Source: Mycolicibacterium llatzerense
GTDB lineage: Bacteria; Actinomycetota; Actinomycetes; Mycobacteriales; Mycobacteriaceae
Reading direction: 5' to 3'
DNA length: 64,000 nucleotides
Assembly (NCBI RefSeq): GCF_000878195.1
Contig: NZ_JXST01000002.1
Location: 124,001 to 188,000, forward strand
Positions 43,749 through 55,720 of this stretch are shown piece by piece. The notes below the pieces were generated by a model. That model saw nothing but the letters and a program-made list of their open reading frames with translations, had not been told where the DNA came from and searched no databases. The position numbers and the translations under genes were made by a program. Positions within the stretch are counted from its first letter, which is position 1. Each line of letters opens with the position of its first letter.

Positions 43749-44378
43749 CTAAGCCGAATCGGTTACCGCCGAATCGTTCGTCGGCGGGCCCAGCTCGCCC
43801 GCGACGGCGGCGATTTCGCTGGTAGACGGGCCGGGTGCGGGCACGAACGCGGTGCCGCGGTAGTACTTCAACTCGCGGATGGACTCGTGGATGTCGGCCA
43901 GTGCGCGGTGCGCGAGACCCTTGTCCGGCTGCCCGAAGTAGATGCGCGGGTACCAGCGGCGGCACAGTTCCTTGATCGAGCTGACGTCGATCATCCGGTA
44001 GTGCAGAAACTCGTCGAGGCGCGGCATGTCCCGCGCGATGAAGCCGCGGTCGGTGGCAATCGAATTGCCGGCCAGGGGAGCGGTTTTGGCCTGCCCGATG
44101 TGGCTGCGGATGTAGTCCAGCACCATCTGCTCGGCTTCTTCGAGGGTTACGGAGGAGGTCCGTACCTCGTTGATCAGGCCCGAGCGGGTGTGCATCTTCA
44201 TCACTACGTCAGCCATACCGTCGAGTGCGGCATCGTCGGTGTGGATCACTACGTCCACGCCTTCGCCCAGCACGTTCAGGTCGCTGTCGGTGACCAATGC
44301 CGCGATCTCGATGAGCCGGTCGGACTTGAGATCCAGCCCCGTCATCTCGCAATCGATCCATACAAGTTCGTCACGCAC
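43749..44378 (-). CDS. orn: Oligoribonuclease
   Basis: 209 residues from GTG 44378. A TAGTCT -10 lies 8 nt upstream, so the message is probably leaderless. DEDDh exonuclease motifs: [10 protein letters not shown] (Asp, Glu), the central Asp in [15 protein letters not shown] and [11 protein letters not shown] (His, Asp). It degrades 2-5-nt RNAs including pGpG from c-di-GMP turnover. The gene matches Rv2511 and is next to the HerA-like gene as in M. tuberculosis. Confidence 0.95.
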   Translation of the reverse strand: MRDELVWIDCEMTGLDLKSDRLIEIAALVTDSDLNVLGEGVDVVIHTDDAALDGMADVVMKMHTRSGLINEVRTSSVTLEEAEQMVLDYIRSHIGQAKTAPLAGNSIATDRGFIARDMPRLDEFLHYRMIDVSSIKELCRRWYPRIYFGQPDKGLAHRALADIHESIRELKYYRGTAFVPAPGPSTSEIAAVAGELGPPTNDSAVTDSA

Positions 44379-44386
44379 GGTGTTCC

Positions 44387-44451
44387 AGACTATTCCCAGC
44401 CCATCAACGGGGTGTCCATACCCGGCCACCAGGGATCCGACGAAGTATGGT
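44387..44451. promoter_or_regulatory. Divergent leaderless promoters of orn and the HerA-like gene
   Basis: On the minus strand TAGTCT (44392-44387) ends 8 nt before the orn GTG; on the plus strand TATGGT (44446-44451) ends 7 nt before the ATG at 44459. Neither gene has a ribosome binding site. Confidence 0.45.
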
Positions 44452-44458
44452 CAGGCGC

Positions 44459-46045
44459 ATGACGACAGCATCGAATGCATCCCCCGCGCAGCAGATCGCC
44501 GCTGGTTACGCCGTCACCGGCCAGGCGCTGAACCTGGGCGCGGTCGTCGTCGACGGGACCGTCGACCCGAGTGCTCAGGTCAAGATTCCACTGGCCACCA
44601 TCAACCGCCACGGCCTGATCGCCGGCGCGACCGGCACCGGCAAGACCAAGACGCTCCAGGTCATCGCCGAGCAACTGTCGACGGCCGGGGTGCCCGTCGT
44701 GATGGCCGACGTCAAGGGCGACCTGTCGGGGCTCGCGCAGCCGGGCGCAGCCAACGACAAGACCGCGCAGCGCGCCACCGACACCGGCGACGACTGGACG
44801 CCGAGCGCGTTCCCCGTCGAGTTCCTGTCCCTGGGGACGACGGGCGTCGGCGTCCCGGTGCGCGCGACCGTCACCAGCTTCGGGCCGATCCTGCTGTCGA
44901 AAGTGCTGGGGCTCAACCAGACCCAGGAGTCGACTCTCGGACTGATCTTCCACTGGGCAGACCAGAAGCGCCTGCTGCTCGATGATCTGAAGGATTTGCG
45001 TGGCGTCATCCAGTTCCTGACCAGTGATGAAGGCAAAGAGGAGCTCAAGGCGCTCGGCGCGGTGTCGCCCGCCACGGCGGGCGTCATCTTGCGTGCGCTG
45101 ATAAACCTGGAGGCCGAGGGCGGCGACACCTTCTTCGGATTGCCCGAGCTCAAGCCCGAGGATCTGATGCGGCTGGACCCGCAGGGGCGCGGCATCATCA
45201 CGCTGCTGGAGCTGGGTAGCCAGGCCGCGCGGCCGGTGTTGTTCTCGACGTTCCTGATGTGGGTGCTGGCCGACCTGTTCACGACGCTGCCGGAGATCGG
45301 TGACGCCGACAAGCCGAAGCTGGTCTTCTTCTTCGACGAGGCGCACCTGCTGTTCGCCGACGCGTCGAAGGCGTTCCTGGACCAGGTCGAGCAGACGGTG
45401 AAACTGATCCGCTCCAAGGGCGTCGGCGTCTTCTTCTGCACGCAGCTGCCCACCGACATCCCCAACGACGTGCTCAGCCAGCTGGGCGCGCGCGTTCAGC
45501 ACGCGATCCGGGCATTCACCCCGGATGACCAGAAGGCGCTGACGAAGACGGTCCGGACCTACCCGAAGACGTCCGTCTACGACCTGGAGTCGGCGCTGAC
45601 GTCGCTCGGGATCGGTGAGGCGGTTGTCACGGTGCTCTCCGAGGTCGGTGCGCCGACCCCGGTGGCCTGGACTCGCCTGCGGGCGCCGCGATCACTGATG
45701 GGCACGATCGGCCCCGACGCCATCGCTGCGGCGGCCAAGGCCAGTCCGTTGCAAGCGACGTACGGAGCCACCGTCGACCGCGACTCGGCCTACGAGCATC
45801 TGTCCGCGCAGCCGGTGGCGGCTGGTGGCGCCGCCCCGACTGGCGACCCGGCAGCACCCGCTCCCGCGCCGGCCGAAGAGCCCGACCTCACCGCGTCCGG
45901 CCGCGTCGAGGTCGAGGCCGAGGGGCCCGGCATGGTCTCGGAGGTGCTGCAGAGCACCGCCTTCAAGAGCTTCCTGCGGTCCGCGGCGACCGTGGCCGGC
46001 CGCGAGATCACCCGCAGCCTGTTCGGCACGACCCGCCGACGGTAA
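44459..46045 (+). CDS. HerA-like DUF853 ATPase
   Basis: 528 residues. Walker A GATGTGKTKT (56-65), Walker B LVFFFDEAHLLF (near 290), followed by the sensor-like VFFCTQLPTDIPNDVLSQLG and an arginine-finger region ARVQHAIRAFTPDD. After residue 450 comes an Ala/Pro-rich linker and a C-terminal helix TAFKSFLRSAATVAGREITR. The FtsK/HerA superfamily translocates DNA or remodels complexes; the DUF853 branch (Rv2510c-like, E. coli YjgR) has no established role. It is divergent from orn. Confidence 0.9.
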   Translation: MTTASNASPAQQIAAGYAVTGQALNLGAVVVDGTVDPSAQVKIPLATINRHGLIAGATGTGKTKTLQVIAEQLSTAGVPVVMADVKGDLSGLAQPGAANDKTAQRATDTGDDWTPSAFPVEFLSLGTTGVGVPVRATVTSFGPILLSKVLGLNQTQESTLGLIFHWADQKRLLLDDLKDLRGVIQFLTSDEGKEELKALGAVSPATAGVILRALINLEAEGGDTFFGLPELKPEDLMRLDPQGRGIITLLELGSQAARPVLFSTFLMWVLADLFTTLPEIGDADKPKLVFFFDEAHLLFADASKAFLDQVEQTVKLIRSKGVGVFFCTQLPTDIPNDVLSQLGARVQHAIRAFTPDDQKALTKTVRTYPKTSVYDLESALTSLGIGEAVVTVLSEVGAPTPVAWTRLRAPRSLMGTIGPDAIAAAAKASPLQATYGATVDRDSAYEHLSAQPVAAGGAAPTGDPAAPAPAPAEEPDLTASGRVEVEAEGPGMVSEVLQSTAFKSFLRSAATVAGREITRSLFGTTRRR

Positions 46046-46049
46046 AGGC

Positions 46050-46856
46050 CTACGAGCCGCCGAGCTTCTTGTAGACCGCGCCGACGATCGGCGCGACGAT
46101 CGAGCGCGGGGCGTAACCGCTCGCGGCCGACATGGCCTTGGACGTCAGACCGGGCACGACGCGCATCTTGTTGCGCTCCAGGCCGTCCAGCGAGACCCGG
46201 GCGGTGTACTCGGTGTCGATCCAGAGGAAGTCGGGGATCAGCCGCTCGACCAGTGACTGCTCGGACGGGTCGGGCAGCTCGGTGCGCACCGGTCCGGGCG
46301 CCAGCAGCGTGACGTTGACGCCGTGCGGCTTGAGCTCACCGCGCAGCGATTCGCTGAAGGTGTTGGCGAATGCCTTGGACGCGGCGTAGGTCGCGTTGTT
46401 CGGGATGGGCGAGTTGCCCGCGGCCGAACCGGAGATCAGGATGCCGCCGCCGTGACGCGAGATCATGCCGGGCAGGACAGCGAGCACCAGGTCGTGCACG
46501 CCCTGGACGTTGAGCTGCACCTGCGCCTTCTCGCCCTCGACGGGCAGCTCGGCGACGGTGCCGAACGTCGCGGTACCGGCGTTGGCGCACAGGATGGAGA
46601 TGTTGCGCTGGGCCAGCTCGTCGCAGAGCTTGTCGCGGTCGGCCGGGTCGGTCAGGTCGCAGGCCCGGACCTCGACGGTGACGCCGTACCGGTCGGTGAT
46701 GCGCTGGGCGACCTCGGCCAGCACCTCGGCGCGACGAGCCGTGATGATCAGATGGTGGCCGCGGGCGGCGAGTTCGGTGGCCAGCGCTTCACCGATGTTC
46801 TGAGAGGCGCCGGTGACGACGGCGCGGGCGTCGGGACTGGGAGCGGGTACAGGCAT
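46050..46856 (-). CDS. Short-chain dehydrogenase/reductase (Rv2509-like)
   Basis: 268 residues, the same length as Rv2509. Nucleotide loop VVTGASQNIGEALA, acidic residue region LIITARR, NAG motif CANAGTATF, catalytic Ser in ISGSAAGNS and YAASK. It is a classical NADP(H) SDR; mycobacterial relatives include mycolate ketoreductase-type enzymes. A TACGAT box 7 nt before the ATG suggests a leaderless message. Confidence 0.92.
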   Translation of the reverse strand: MPVPAPSPDARAVVTGASQNIGEALATELAARGHHLIITARRAEVLAEVAQRITDRYGVTVEVRACDLTDPADRDKLCDELAQRNISILCANAGTATFGTVAELPVEGEKAQVQLNVQGVHDLVLAVLPGMISRHGGGILISGSAAGNSPIPNNATYAASKAFANTFSESLRGELKPHGVNVTLLAPGPVRTELPDPSEQSLVERLIPDFLWIDTEYTARVSLDGLERNKMRVVPGLTSKAMSAASGYAPRSIVAPIVGAVYKKLGGS

Positions 46857-46863
46857 GGGTGCA

Positions 46864-46883
46864 ATCGTAGGGACCAATAGAGT
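46864..46883. promoter_or_regulatory. Compact divergent leaderless promoters (SDR and MFS genes)
   Basis: In a 33-bp gap, minus-strand TACGAT (46869-46864) lies 7 nt from the SDR ATG and plus-strand TAGAGT (46878-46883) lies 6 nt from the MFS ATG. Each -35 region must lie within the gap or the opposite gene. Confidence 0.45.
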
Positions 46884-46889
46884 GGCGGC

Positions 46890-48215
46890 ATGAGCGAGGC
46901 TTGCCGAGCGAATCGACGGGCCTTGAGCAGCCACGTCCCGCCCGTCGGCCGGGGTCGCGTCGCTGCCTGGGCGCTGTGGGACAGCGGCGCCACGGGCGTG
47001 AACGCGATCGTGACGACCTTCGGTTTCAACATCTACCTCATCTCAGAGGTCGGCAAAGGGCTGCCCGGCTCGACGACGCCGGAGAGCTGGCTCGGGCGCG
47101 CAGTGCTCGTGGCCGGCATCGCGGTGGCGTTTCTGGCGCCGGTGACGGGCGTGATGGTCGATGCCGCGTACCGGCGGCGCCGGGCGCTCGCCGCGCTGAC
47201 GGGCGCCGTGGTGGTGCTGACGGCGTCGATGACGTTCATCAAGCCCGACTACCACTACCTGTGGATCGGCTTGGCCCTGTTGGCCGCGACCGCGGCGTGC
47301 ATGGATCTGGCGACCGTCCCGTACAACGCCATGCTGCGGCAGTTGTCGACGCCGACGACCTCCGGCCGGATCTCCGGATTCGGCTTGGCCGCAGGGTTTT
47401 TCGGCAGCGTCGTACTGCTGCTCCTGGTCTTCGTGGGGTTCAAGGCCGGCAGCGGCGACACCCTCGGCCTCCTGGGTATCCCGAACGCGGACGGCAAACC
47501 GGACCGGTACGCGGTCCTGGTGGCGGCGGCGTGGTTCGTCGTCTTCGCGCTGCCGCTACTGCTGACGGTGAAGTCACCGCCGCACGACGGCACCCCGGCC
47601 GTCGGGTTCTTCGGCGCCTACCGCAGGTTGTGGACCGAGGTGGTCGGCGAATGGAAGCGCGACCGCAACGTCGTCTACTACTTGCTCTCCAGCGCGGTCT
47701 TCCGCGACGGCCTGACCGGCATCTCGATCTTCGGTCCGGTGGTGGGGGTCAGCGTCTACGGGCTGGCGCCGACGAGTGTGCCGCTGTTCGGCGCCGCTGC
47801 GTTCACCATCGCGGGGCTCGGCGCGGGGCTCGGCGGAATGCTCGACGACCGGATCGGTTCCAAGCGCGTCATCGTCACCTCGTTGACCGCGATGGTGACG
47901 GTCGGCATCACGTTGATGTTCCTGTCCGGACCGATGGCGTTCTGGATCTGTGGTCTGACGCTGTGCCTGTTCGTCGGCCCCACCCAGTCGGCGTCGCGGA
48001 ACCTGATGTTGCGCATCTCCGCGGACGGCAAGGAAGGCGTCGCCTTCGGGCTCTACACCACCACCGGCCGGGCGGCGCATGTGCTGTCGCCGTGGTTGTT
48101 CTCGATGTTCATCGACATTTTCGCGACGACCCGCGCGGGCCTGGGTGGCCTGTGCACCGTCCTGGCTATCGGACTGGTGGGCATGATGCTGGTGAAGGTG
48201 CCGGCCCGGCGCTAG
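46890..48215 (+). CDS. Major facilitator superfamily transporter (Rv2508c-like)
   Basis: 441 residues with about twelve membrane helices. The cytoplasmic loop motif VDAAYRRRRALAALTGAVVV after TM2-3 and DDRIGSKRVIVTSL in the second half are the MFS loop signatures. It resembles the UMF1 group (VPYNAMLRQLSTPTTSGRIS, GFGLAAGFFGSVVLL). Substrate unknown. Its stop shares the bases CTAG with the stop of the convergent MmpS-like gene. Confidence 0.9.
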   Translation: MSEACRANRRALSSHVPPVGRGRVAAWALWDSGATGVNAIVTTFGFNIYLISEVGKGLPGSTTPESWLGRAVLVAGIAVAFLAPVTGVMVDAAYRRRRALAALTGAVVVLTASMTFIKPDYHYLWIGLALLAATAACMDLATVPYNAMLRQLSTPTTSGRISGFGLAAGFFGSVVLLLLVFVGFKAGSGDTLGLLGIPNADGKPDRYAVLVAAAWFVVFALPLLLTVKSPPHDGTPAVGFFGAYRRLWTEVVGEWKRDRNVVYYLLSSAVFRDGLTGISIFGPVVGVSVYGLAPTSVPLFGAAAFTIAGLGAGLGGMLDDRIGSKRVIVTSLTAMVTVGITLMFLSGPMAFWICGLTLCLFVGPTQSASRNLMLRISADGKEGVAFGLYTTTGRAAHVLSPWLFSMFIDIFATTRAGLGGLCTVLAIGLVGMMLVKVPARR

Positions 48216-48874
48216 TGCCCGTGCCCGCGGCCGCGTTTGGCTGACTGCCGGCACACCGTGAGGCCGGCGCCTTCGCGCTGCTGAATCTGCGTGCCGTCGA
48301 CAGAGATGGTGCAGGCGATGCCGCGTCCGGCGTTGACGATGCTGACGCTGGCCGAGCGTGCCGCCGGCCGGTTCAGCTGGACTTCCTTGGTCCACGGCAG
48401 TGCCACATTGAACTCCGTCTGCAGCACCCCGCCGGTGTCGACGTAGGTGATGCTCACGGCGCGGCCGTTGCCGATCACGGCGTACAGCACGGCCTCGGTG
48501 TCACCGCTTTCGGCATCCGATGGCGCGGCTGCGGCCGGGGGACTGACGGCTTCGCTGGGCTCGGTGCTTTCGGGCGTCGTGGTGGTCGTCGCGGTCGTCG
48601 ACGACGACATCGGGTCCTGCGTCGGCACGGGCAGCGGCGGCGGCGCCACCAGGGTCTGTTGCTCGGAACTGTTGACGATGACGACTGCGATCACCATGCA
48701 GAGAGCCAGGATCAGCAATGCTCCGGCCAGCGGGAACAGCCACTTGTGGCGGCGGACCTTCGGCGGTGCGGCGACACCGTAGGGATCGGTGAAGGCGTCG
48801 GTCTGGTAGCCGGCCGTCTGCATGGCCGGGAGTTTCCTGGTGGCGTCCAGCCCGTCGTCGCGCGATCCGGTCAT
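48212..48874 (-). CDS. Membrane-anchored MmpS-like protein (Rv2507-like)
   Basis: 220 residues from ATG 48874 (GAGG five nt upstream; GTG 48880 also possible). A cytoplasmic Arg/Lys stretch, one membrane helix (WLFPLAGALLILALCMVIAV), a Ser/Thr/Pro-rich linker of about 50 residues, and a C-terminal domain with the MmpS pattern (TYVDTGGVLQTEFNVALPW, then IACTISVDGTQI with the paired Cys). MmpS proteins assist MmpL exporters at the periplasmic side; no mmpL is adjacent. Confidence 0.88.
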   Translation of the reverse strand: MTGSRDDGLDATRKLPAMQTAGYQTDAFTDPYGVAAPPKVRRHKWLFPLAGALLILALCMVIAVVIVNSSEQQTLVAPPPLPVPTQDPMSSSTTATTTTTPESTEPSEAVSPPAAAAPSDAESGDTEAVLYAVIGNGRAVSITYVDTGGVLQTEFNVALPWTKEVQLNRPAARSASVSIVNAGRGIACTISVDGTQIQQREGAGLTVCRQSAKRGRGHGH

Positions 48875-48941
48875 GGCCACCTCATGTTTGCAGGGTACCT
48901 GCGGCGCGCGCCGGGCCGCGGGGACGTTGCGGAGGGCCGGG

Positions 48942-51210
<2,269 letters not shown>

Positions 51211-51211
51211 G

Positions 51212-53191
51212 ATGAAGACCTTCGACACCGTCTTGGTTGCCAATCGTGGCGAGATCGCGGTCCGCGTCATTCGGACGTTGCGGGCCATGGGTATTCGTTC
51301 GGTCGCGGTGTTCAGCGATGCCGACGCCGGCGCCCGGCACGTGCTCGAGGCCGACGTCGCCGTGAACATCGGCCCGGCCCCGGCCCGGCAGAGCTACCTG
51401 AGCATCGAGGCCATCGTGACCGCGGCCCGGCGCACCGGCGCCCAGGCCGTGCACCCGGGCTACGGATTCCTTTCGGAGAACGCCGAATTCGCCGCCGCGT
51501 TGCACGACGCGGGCATCGTCTTCATCGGGCCACCGGCCAAGGCCATCGGCACCATGGGCGACAAGATCACCGCCAAGGCGGCGGTGTCGGCCTTCGGCGT
51601 GCCCGTGGTTCCCGGTATCTCGCGTCCCGGCTTGACCGACGAGGACCTCATCGCCGGCGCCCCCGAGGTGGGGTTCCCGGTCCTGGTGAAACCGTCCGCC
51701 GGTGGCGGCGGCAAGGGCATGCGGGTGGTGCATGCCGCCGCGGAGCTGCCGGCCGCGCTGGCCTCGGCCCGCCGCGAGGCCGCGTCGGCATTCGGCGACG
51801 ACACCTTGTTCCTGGAGCGATTCGTGTTGAACCCCAGGCACATCGAGGTCCAGGTCGTCGCGGACAGCCACGGCAACGTCGTCCATCTGGGCGAGCGCGA
51901 GTGCAGCCTGCAGCGCCGGCACCAGAAGGTCATCGAAGAGGCCCCGTCGCCGGTGTTGGACGAGGCGACCCGCGCGCGGATCGGTGCGGCTGCCTGCGAC
52001 ACCGCCCGCAGCGTCGACTACCGCGGCGCGGGCACCGTCGAGTTCATCGTCTCGGCGGACCGGCCCGACGAGTTCTTCTTCATGGAGATGAACACCCGCC
52101 TTCAGGTGGAGCACCCCGTCACCGAGCTGGTCACGGGCATCGACCTGGTCGAGCTGCAGGTGCGCGTGGCAGCTGGTGACGCCCTACCGGTGGCTCAGGA
52201 CGACATCACCATGACCGGGCACGCCATCGAAGCCCGCGTGTACGCCGAAGACCCGGCGCGCGACTTCCTGCCGACGGGCGGCACCGTGCTGGCACTGGCC
52301 GAACCTGCCGATGCCCGAGTGGATTCCGGCATCCGGGCCGGCTCGGTGATCGGTAGCGACTACGACCCGATGTTGTCGAAGATCATCGCGTACGGCCCGG
52401 ATCGGGAGTCGGCGCGTCGTGGCCTGGATCGGGCGCTGGCCGATACCGCCGTGCTGGGTGTCGGTACCAACATCGACTTCCTGCGCTTCCTGCTTGCCGA
52501 CGAGGACGTCATCGCCGGACGCCTCGACACCGGTCTGCTGGACCGCCGTACCGGCGACTACGTCGCCGCCCAGGCCGGAGACGACGAGTTCATCGCCGCT
52601 GCCGCGTACCGCTGGCTGCACAGCTGGGCCGACGCAGGTGAGCTGTGGGCCACGCCGTCCGGCTGGCGGATCGGGGAGCACGCTGCGACGACGATCCGGC
52701 TGCGGGCCGGCGAGCGCACCGACCACGTCCACCTCACCGGCACGCCCACGGCCGCCACGGCACGTATCGAAGATGGCGAACTGCGGAGTGTGGCAGCGTC
52801 GTTGGACGGTGACCGCCTGATCGTCACGGTCGACGGTCTGCGCACCGAATACCTGACCGCCGTCGAGGATCACCGGCTGTGGCTGGCCGGTGCCGGCCGC
52901 ACGATCGTGATCGAGGATGTGCGCGAAGCCCCGGTCCGTGCCGATGACGAACACAGCGGCGACGCCGAGATCGTCAGCCCGATGCCCGGATCTGTTGTCG
53001 CCGTTGGTGTCGAGGACGGTGCGACGGTCGGCACTGGTGACGTCGTGGTCACCGTCGAAGCCATGAAGATGGAACACGCGTTGTCGTCGCCGGTCGGCGG
53101 CACCGTGGAATTGCTTGTCGCCGTGGGCGATCAGGTCAAAGTGGGCCAGCCGCTGGCCCGGATTATCGCTGCAACCGAGGAGACCAAGTGA
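51212..53191 (+). CDS. accA1: Biotin carboxylase/biotin carboxyl-carrier alpha subunit
   Basis: 659 residues, ATG 51212. Biotin carboxylase part: [33 protein letters not shown]-grasp loop [29 protein letters not shown] middle BT-like region (about 450-570) follows, then the biotinyl domain with EAMKMEH, biotinylated at Lys619. It charges biotin with bicarbonate and ATP for AccD1. The stop overlaps the start of fadE19 (GTGA). Confidence 0.96.
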   Translation: MKTFDTVLVANRGEIAVRVIRTLRAMGIRSVAVFSDADAGARHVLEADVAVNIGPAPARQSYLSIEAIVTAARRTGAQAVHPGYGFLSENAEFAAALHDAGIVFIGPPAKAIGTMGDKITAKAAVSAFGVPVVPGISRPGLTDEDLIAGAPEVGFPVLVKPSAGGGGKGMRVVHAAAELPAALASARREAASAFGDDTLFLERFVLNPRHIEVQVVADSHGNVVHLGERECSLQRRHQKVIEEAPSPVLDEATRARIGAAACDTARSVDYRGAGTVEFIVSADRPDEFFFMEMNTRLQVEHPVTELVTGIDLVELQVRVAAGDALPVAQDDITMTGHAIEARVYAEDPARDFLPTGGTVLALAEPADARVDSGIRAGSVIGSDYDPMLSKIIAYGPDRESARRGLDRALADTAVLGVGTNIDFLRFLLADEDVIAGRLDTGLLDRRTGDYVAAQAGDDEFIAAAAYRWLHSWADAGELWATPSGWRIGEHAATTIRLRAGERTDHVHLTGTPTAATARIEDGELRSVAASLDGDRLIVTVDGLRTEYLTAVEDHRLWLAGAGRTIVIEDVREAPVRADDEHSGDAEIVSPMPGSVVAVGVEDGATVGTGDVVVTVEAMKMEHALSSPVGGTVELLVAVGDQVKVGQPLARIIAATEETK

Positions 53192-54351
53192 GCGACTTTC
53201 TGTCCACCGGCACCCTGCCGGACCACTATGCCGAACTGGCCAAGACGGTTCGGGAATTCGCGCAGACCGTTGTCGCGCCGGTATCGGCTCAGCACGACAA
53301 GGACCACACCTTCCCGTACAAGGTGATCGACGGCATGGCCGACATGGGCCTGTTCGGCCTGCCCTTCCCCGAGGAGTACGGCGGCATGGGCGGCGACTAC
53401 TTCGCCCTGTGCCTCGCCCTGGAAGAACTGGGCAAGGTCGACCAGAGCGTCGCCATCACGCTGGAGGCGGGCGTCGGGCTGGGTGCCATGCCGGTGTACC
53501 GCTTCGGGACCGAGGCGCAGAAGCAGGAATGGCTGCCGCAGTTGGCCAGTGGAAAGGCGTTGGGCGCCTTCGGCTTGACTGAGGCCGGCGGCGGTAGCGA
53601 TGCCGGTGCCACCAAGACCACCGCCAAGCTGGACGGCGACAGCTGGGTCATCAACGGCTCCAAGCAGTTCATCACCAACTCCGGCACCGACATCACCAAG
53701 CTTGTCACCGTCACCGCGGTCACCGGCGAATTGCCCGGCGGGCACAAGGAGATTTCGGCGATCCTGGTGCCGGTGCCGACCCCGGGCTTCACGGCCGAAC
53801 CCGCCTACGACAAGGTCGGCTGGAACGCCTCGGACACCCATCCGCTGAGCTTCGACGATGTGCGGGTGCCGGCCGAGAACCTGCTGGGCGACCGCGGCCG
53901 CGGCTACGCCAACTTCCTCCGGATCCTCGACGAGGGCCGCATCGCCATCGCCGCGCTGTCGGTCGGTGTCGCGCAGGGCTGCGTCGACGAGTGTGTGAAG
54001 TACTCGAAGGAGCGGGAAGCGTTCGGCCGCAAGATCGGTGGCTACCAGGCCATCGCCTTCAAGATCGCCCGGATGGAAGCCCGCGCACACGTCGCCCGCA
54101 CCGCGTACTACGACGCGGCGGCACTCATGCTGGCAGACAAGCCGTTCAAGAAGGCGGCCTGCATTGCCAAGATGATCGCCAGCGAGGCCGCGATGGACAA
54201 CGCCCGTGACGCCACCCAGGTGTTCGGCGGCTACGGCTTCATGAACGAGTACCCGGTGGCCCGGCACTACCGCGATTCGAAGATTCTCGAAATCGGTGAA
54301 GGCACAACGGAGGTGCAGCTGATGCTGATCGCGCGTGAGGCCGGGCTGTGA
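53188..54351 (+). CDS. fadE19: Acyl-CoA dehydrogenase (Rv2500c-like)
   Basis: 387 residues, GTG 53188. [39 protein letters not shown] and [15 protein letters not shown] are the FAD-binding hallmarks; the end has [18 protein letters not shown] and Glu371 in [10 protein letters not shown]. Glu371 sits at the catalytic-base position of medium/short-chain enzymes; isovaleryl-CoA dehydrogenases usually lack Glu there. Context says it oxidises a branched short-chain acyl-CoA; the residue hints at 2-methylbutyryl- or isobutyryl-CoA as well as, or instead of, isovaleryl-CoA. Confidence 0.92.
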   Translation: MSDFLSTGTLPDHYAELAKTVREFAQTVVAPVSAQHDKDHTFPYKVIDGMADMGLFGLPFPEEYGGMGGDYFALCLALEELGKVDQSVAITLEAGVGLGAMPVYRFGTEAQKQEWLPQLASGKALGAFGLTEAGGGSDAGATKTTAKLDGDSWVINGSKQFITNSGTDITKLVTVTAVTGELPGGHKEISAILVPVPTPGFTAEPAYDKVGWNASDTHPLSFDDVRVPAENLLGDRGRGYANFLRILDEGRIAIAALSVGVAQGCVDECVKYSKEREAFGRKIGGYQAIAFKIARMEARAHVARTAYYDAAALMLADKPFKKAACIAKMIASEAAMDNARDATQVFGGYGFMNEYPVARHYRDSKILEIGEGTTEVQLMLIAREAGL

Positions 54352-54836
54352 CCGACAAGCGGATCGTCGAGCAGCGCGGGCTCTGGTTCGAGGAGTTCGA
54401 GCCGGGCGTCATCTACAAACATCGACCCGGCCGCACCATCACCGAGGCCGACAACGTGCTGTTCACCACGCTCACCATGAACACCCAGGCGCTGCACCTG
54501 GACGCCGCGTTCGCCGACGCGTTGCCGCCGTTCCATGCGCGGCTGGTGAATTCGATGTTCACGCTGTCGACGCTGGTGGGTCTGTCCGTCGCGCAGCTGA
54601 CGCAGGGCACGATCGTCGGGAACCTCGGTTTCTCCGACATCGCTTTCCCCAGGCCGCTTTTCCACGGTGACACGCTGTACGCGGAGTCCGAGGTGATCGA
54701 CAAGCGCGAGTCCAAGCGCCGGCCGGGAGAGGGCATCGTGACGTTCGCCCACACCGGCCGCAATCAGCACGGCGACGTCGTCGCCACGGCGTCGCGCAAG
54801 ACGATGGTCCGCAAGCGCCCGGCGGACGCGGTCTGA
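54348..54836 (+). CDS. MaoC-like hydratase (Rv2499c-like)
   Basis: 162 residues, GTG 54348 overlapping the fadE19 stop. Single hot-dog domain: YKHRPGRTITEADNVLFTTL provides the R-hydratase-like Asp/Asn region, LHLDAAFADALPP the following helix, and LGFSDIAFPRPLFHGDTLYA the sheet. The usual catalytic Asp-His pair of classical MaoC proteins is altered (ADN...LHLD). It likely hydrates an enoyl-CoA for the lyase encoded next. Its stop overlaps the citE start (TGATG). Confidence 0.9.
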   Translation: MTDKRIVEQRGLWFEEFEPGVIYKHRPGRTITEADNVLFTTLTMNTQALHLDAAFADALPPFHARLVNSMFTLSTLVGLSVAQLTQGTIVGNLGFSDIAFPRPLFHGDTLYAESEVIDKRESKRRPGEGIVTFAHTGRNQHGDVVATASRKTMVRKRPADAV

Positions 54837-55645
54837 TGGCGCTGCAGGCACCCGGTCCCGGTTGGCTGTTCTGCCCGGCCGACCGGCCCGAGAGATTCGA
54901 AAAGGCAGCGGCGGCAGCTGATGTGGTGATCCTCGATCTGGAGGACGGCTGCGCCGCGAAAGACCGGCCGGCCGCTCGTCAGGCGCTGATCGATACCCCG
55001 CTGGACCCGTCGCGCACGGTGGTGCGGCTGAATCCGTCGGACACCGCCGATCACCCGTTGGACCTGGAGGCGCTGGCCCGCACCCCGTACACCACGGTGA
55101 TGCTGGCCAAAACCGAATCAGCTGAACAGGTTCGGGCGCTTGCGCCGCTGGATGTGGTGGTGCTGGTGGAGACCCCGCTCGGCGCGCTCGCCGTCACCGA
55201 GACCGCCCGCGTCGACAACACCTACGCCGTCATGTGGGGTGCCGAAGACCTGTTCGCGGCACTTGGTGGCACCGCGAACCGGTGGCCCGACGACAGCTAC
55301 CGCGATGTCGCAAAGCACGTCCGGTCGCAATCGCTGTTGGCAGCCAAGGCTTTCGGCAAGCTCGCGCTGGACTCGGTCTATCTGAACATCAAGAACCTGG
55401 ACGGTCTGCGGGCTGAGGTCGACGATGCCGTGGCCGTCGGATTCGACGCCAAGGTCGCCATCCACCCGACGCAGGTCGCGGTGATCCGCTCCGGCTACGC
55501 CCCCACCGAGAAGGAAATCGCCTGGGCGCGCGCGGTGCTCGATGCCGCGACCCGCGAGCGCGGGGTGTTCCAGTACGACGGTCTGATGGTCGACATGCCG
55601 GTGCTCCGCCGCGCACAGCGGATCGTCGCACTGGCGCCGCAATAG
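54836..55645 (+). CDS. citE: CitE-like beta-hydroxyacyl-CoA (citramalyl-CoA) lyase
   Basis: 269 residues, ATG 54836. HpcH/HpaI-fold motifs: DVVILDLEDGCAAKDRPAAR, VLVETPLGALAV (metal Glu), MWGAEDLFAALGG (metal Asp) and KVAIHPTQVAVI. The M. tuberculosis counterpart Rv2498c has been characterised as a beta-hydroxyacyl-CoA lyase active on citramalyl-CoA, linking leucine and itaconate breakdown to acetyl-CoA and pyruvate. The whole accD1-accA1-fadE19-maoC-citE run is one operon with overlapping or nearly touching genes. Confidence 0.93.
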   Translation: MALQAPGPGWLFCPADRPERFEKAAAAADVVILDLEDGCAAKDRPAARQALIDTPLDPSRTVVRLNPSDTADHPLDLEALARTPYTTVMLAKTESAEQVRALAPLDVVVLVETPLGALAVTETARVDNTYAVMWGAEDLFAALGGTANRWPDDSYRDVAKHVRSQSLLAAKAFGKLALDSVYLNIKNLDGLRAEVDDAVAVGFDAKVAIHPTQVAVIRSGYAPTEKEIAWARAVLDAATRERGVFQYDGLMVDMPVLRRAQRIVALAPQ

Positions 55646-55652
55646 TTCTTCC

Positions 55653-55714
55653 CGCGAGCAGACGTAAAACTGTCCCTTTTTCGATGAAAAGGGACAGTTT
55701 TACGTCTGCTCGCG
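55653..55714. repeat. Long intergenic hairpin, copy C: perfect 28-bp inverted repeat
   Basis: Arms 55653-55680 and 55687-55714 are exactly complementary over 28 bp with a 6-nt loop (TCGATG). Outer part CGCGAGCAGACGT as in copies A and B; inner part AAAACTGTCCCTTTT. It starts 7 bp after the citE stop and ends 6 bp before the convergent response-regulator stop. Confidence 0.85.
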
Positions 55715-55720
55715 AGGGGA

